Program-made: the position numbers and the translations under genes
Part shown: piece after piece, positions 5,930-6,811 of the stretch
Layout: every line of letters begins with the position of its first letter
Numbering within the stretch: the first letter of the stretch is position 1
Notes under the pieces: model-generated
What the model saw: only the letters and a program-made list of their open reading frames with translations
The model's database searches: none
What the model was told of the DNA's origin: nothing
Source: a bacterium
GTDB lineage: Bacteria > Zixibacteria > MSB-5A5 > GN15 > FEB-12
Direction of reading: 5' to 3'
Assembly: GCA_030612965.1 (NCBI GenBank)
Contig: JAUWMW010000126.1
Location: forward strand, 1 to 6,811
Length of the DNA stretch: 6,811 nucleotides

Positions 5930-6442
5930 ATGAAGCTTTCAACACGCGCTCGATACGGTTTGCGGATGATGGTGGAGTTGGCCCGCGCCTTGAAAAAGGA
6001 GAAGCGGGTGCGGCTTCGTCATATTGCCAAGGTTACAGGATTGTCGGAGAACTACATGGCGCAGTTAGCTATGTCGCTGAGGAACGATGGTCTGCTTATC
6101 GGCGTGTCCGGTAAGAAAGGCGGCTACTACCTGGCGCGAGAACCGCACGATATTTCGGTGAAGGACATTGTTCAGGCTGTCCAGGGACCGGTCGGTCTGA
6201 CCGATTGCACTATTCACCCTGAGTTATGTCTCAACGCTCCCTTTTGCGAAGCGCGCATGGTTTGGGTGCTGGCTAACTACCGGCTGTCGGAGGTATTCGA
6301 GGGTATCACGTTGGCGGATATGATCGACAAAGATTTCATAAAGAATACACGCAAGAAACACTCAGATAAGAAACTGCTGAACCCGGACAAGGTCATGGCT
6401 ACCGATTCGTTCATCATCAGTTGTCCGGCCAGCACAGATTAG
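5930..6442 (+). CDS. Rrf2-family transcriptional regulator, probable Fe-S sensor
   Basis: The product is 170 residues, close to IscR (162). It starts MKLSTRARYGLRMMVELA, the classic first helix of Rrf2 proteins. The winged helix-turn-helix covers about 28-70: HIAKVTGLSENYMAQLAMSLRNDGLL contains the recognition helix, and GKKGGYYLAR (61-70) is the wing. Cys93, Cys100 and Cys106 follow (C-x6-C-x5-C), at the place where IscR, NsrR and relatives bind an iron-sulfur cluster, so it probably senses iron-sulfur status, oxygen or NO. Residues 136-170 form a basic, probably unstructured tail with a fourth cysteine (165). ATG 5930 is chosen because AAGGTGGAG (5913-5921) precedes it by 8 nt; an in-frame TTG at 5888 would only add residues unlike the family. 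A NarI/DsrM-like gene follows after 20 bp, so the redox complex it begins is the likely target, together with its own promoter. The ligand is inferred. Confidence 0.9.
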   Translation: MKLSTRARYGLRMMVELARALKKEKRVRLRHIAKVTGLSENYMAQLAMSLRNDGLLIGVSGKKGGYYLAREPHDISVKDIVQAVQGPVGLTDCTIHPELCLNAPFCEARMVWVLANYRLSEVFEGITLADMIDKDFIKNTRKKHSDKKLLNPDKVMATDSFIISCPASTD

Positions 6443-6462
6443 TAACAGTCGGGAAAAGGCAA

Positions 6463-6811
6463 ATGGTAGCGATTCAGTGCTTAACAATTATATCAGTAGT
6501 GGTGGCGTTTGCGGCGATGATCATCAAGGCGCTACGATACGCCACCGCTCCGCAGTCGATGCGGTGGGAGCTATATCCGGTTCCGCATGAGAAGGGGAAG
6601 GCCGAATACGGTGGGTCCTATCTTGAGGAACTCGATTGGTGGACCAAGCCACGCCAGAAGGATCTGTTCAACGAGTTGAAAGAGATGGCGGCGGAGGTTA
6701 TTCTGCTCAAGGGCGTATTCAACCACAACAAACGAGCCTGGTGTTCGTCCTGGCCATTTCATTTCGGACTTTATCTCTGCATTGGTTGGCTGGTACTGTT
6801 GTTGGTGGGTG
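6463..6811 (+). CDS. NarI/DsrM-like membrane cytochrome b subunit, N-terminal part
   Basis: The frame is open from ATG 6463 to the window end, giving 116 codons with no stop; the C-terminus is off-window. One membrane helix lies at about residues 5-24. A cytoplasmic stretch follows with WELYPVPHEKGKAEYGGSY and DWWTKPR (58-64), then a second membrane segment starts at about 98 (PFHFGLYLCIGWLVLLLVG). His100 is a candidate heme b ligand. This layout resembles the nitrate reductase gamma family (NarI), and especially the relatives in DsrM-, HmcE- and TmcC-type quinone-linked complexes that work with an HdrD/DsrK-like Fe-S protein. It would move electrons between the quinone pool and a cytoplasmic partner. 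AAAGG (6455-6459) lies three bases before the ATG, and the Rrf2 gene ends 20 bp upstream, so the two are probably cotranscribed. The exact subfamily cannot be settled from this fragment. Confidence 0.75.
   Translation, partial: MVAIQCLTIISVVVAFAAMIIKALRYATAPQSMRWELYPVPHEKGKAEYGGSYLEELDWWTKPRQKDLFNELKEMAAEVILLKGVFNHNKRAWCSSWPFHFGLYLCIGWLVLLLVG

Overview
The window reads as a piece of a mid-GC bacterial chromosome. It most likely comes from an uncultured lineage near the Fibrobacterota-Chlorobi-Bacteroidota side of the tree, and candidate phylum Zixibacteria is my best guess. The basis is the style of the proteins: a secreted C25 (gingipain-type) peptidase ending in a paired dockerin-like repeat of the 'DIADLVYLVDYMFN.GPEP' type, a TPR lipoprotein, and an Rrf2 regulator next to a NarI/DsrM-like membrane cytochrome. 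This placement is inference from remembered protein families; no search was run.

Layout. Positions 1-407 (minus strand) hold the N-terminal part of a membrane-anchored sensor protein whose promoter places the transcription start on the A of its ATG, so its mRNA may be leaderless. A 238-bp divergent intergenic region follows, with a G-rich stretch, a short palindrome and a forward promoter. Positions 646-2121 encode a TPR lipoprotein. A consensus sigma-70 promoter (2230-2257) drives a complete tRNA-Glu(UUC) gene with encoded CCA (2283-2358). The following 478 bp have no intact gene; they hold two inverted repeats, a decayed 5' fragment of an IS3-type transposase orfA, and a weak promoter. Positions 2837-5713 encode a 958-residue secreted C25 peptidase. 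After a 216-bp gap with a strong promoter and an operator-like palindrome, an Rrf2-family regulator with three cysteines (5930-6442) is followed 20 bp later by the start of a NarI/DsrM-like cytochrome b subunit (6463 to the window end).

How the parts may work together. The Rrf2-cytochrome pair looks like the head of an operon for a membrane redox complex, with an Fe-S-sensing repressor that probably also controls itself. The TPR lipoprotein and C25 peptidase look like independent single genes acting outside the cytoplasmic membrane. The tRNA gene next to transposase debris looks like an old insertion site. I see no CRISPR array, phage module or complete mobile element, and nothing that amounts to a wholly new system. 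The most unusual items are the dockerin-tailed C25 peptidase, the predicted leaderless sensor gene, and the palindrome over the Rrf2 promoter.
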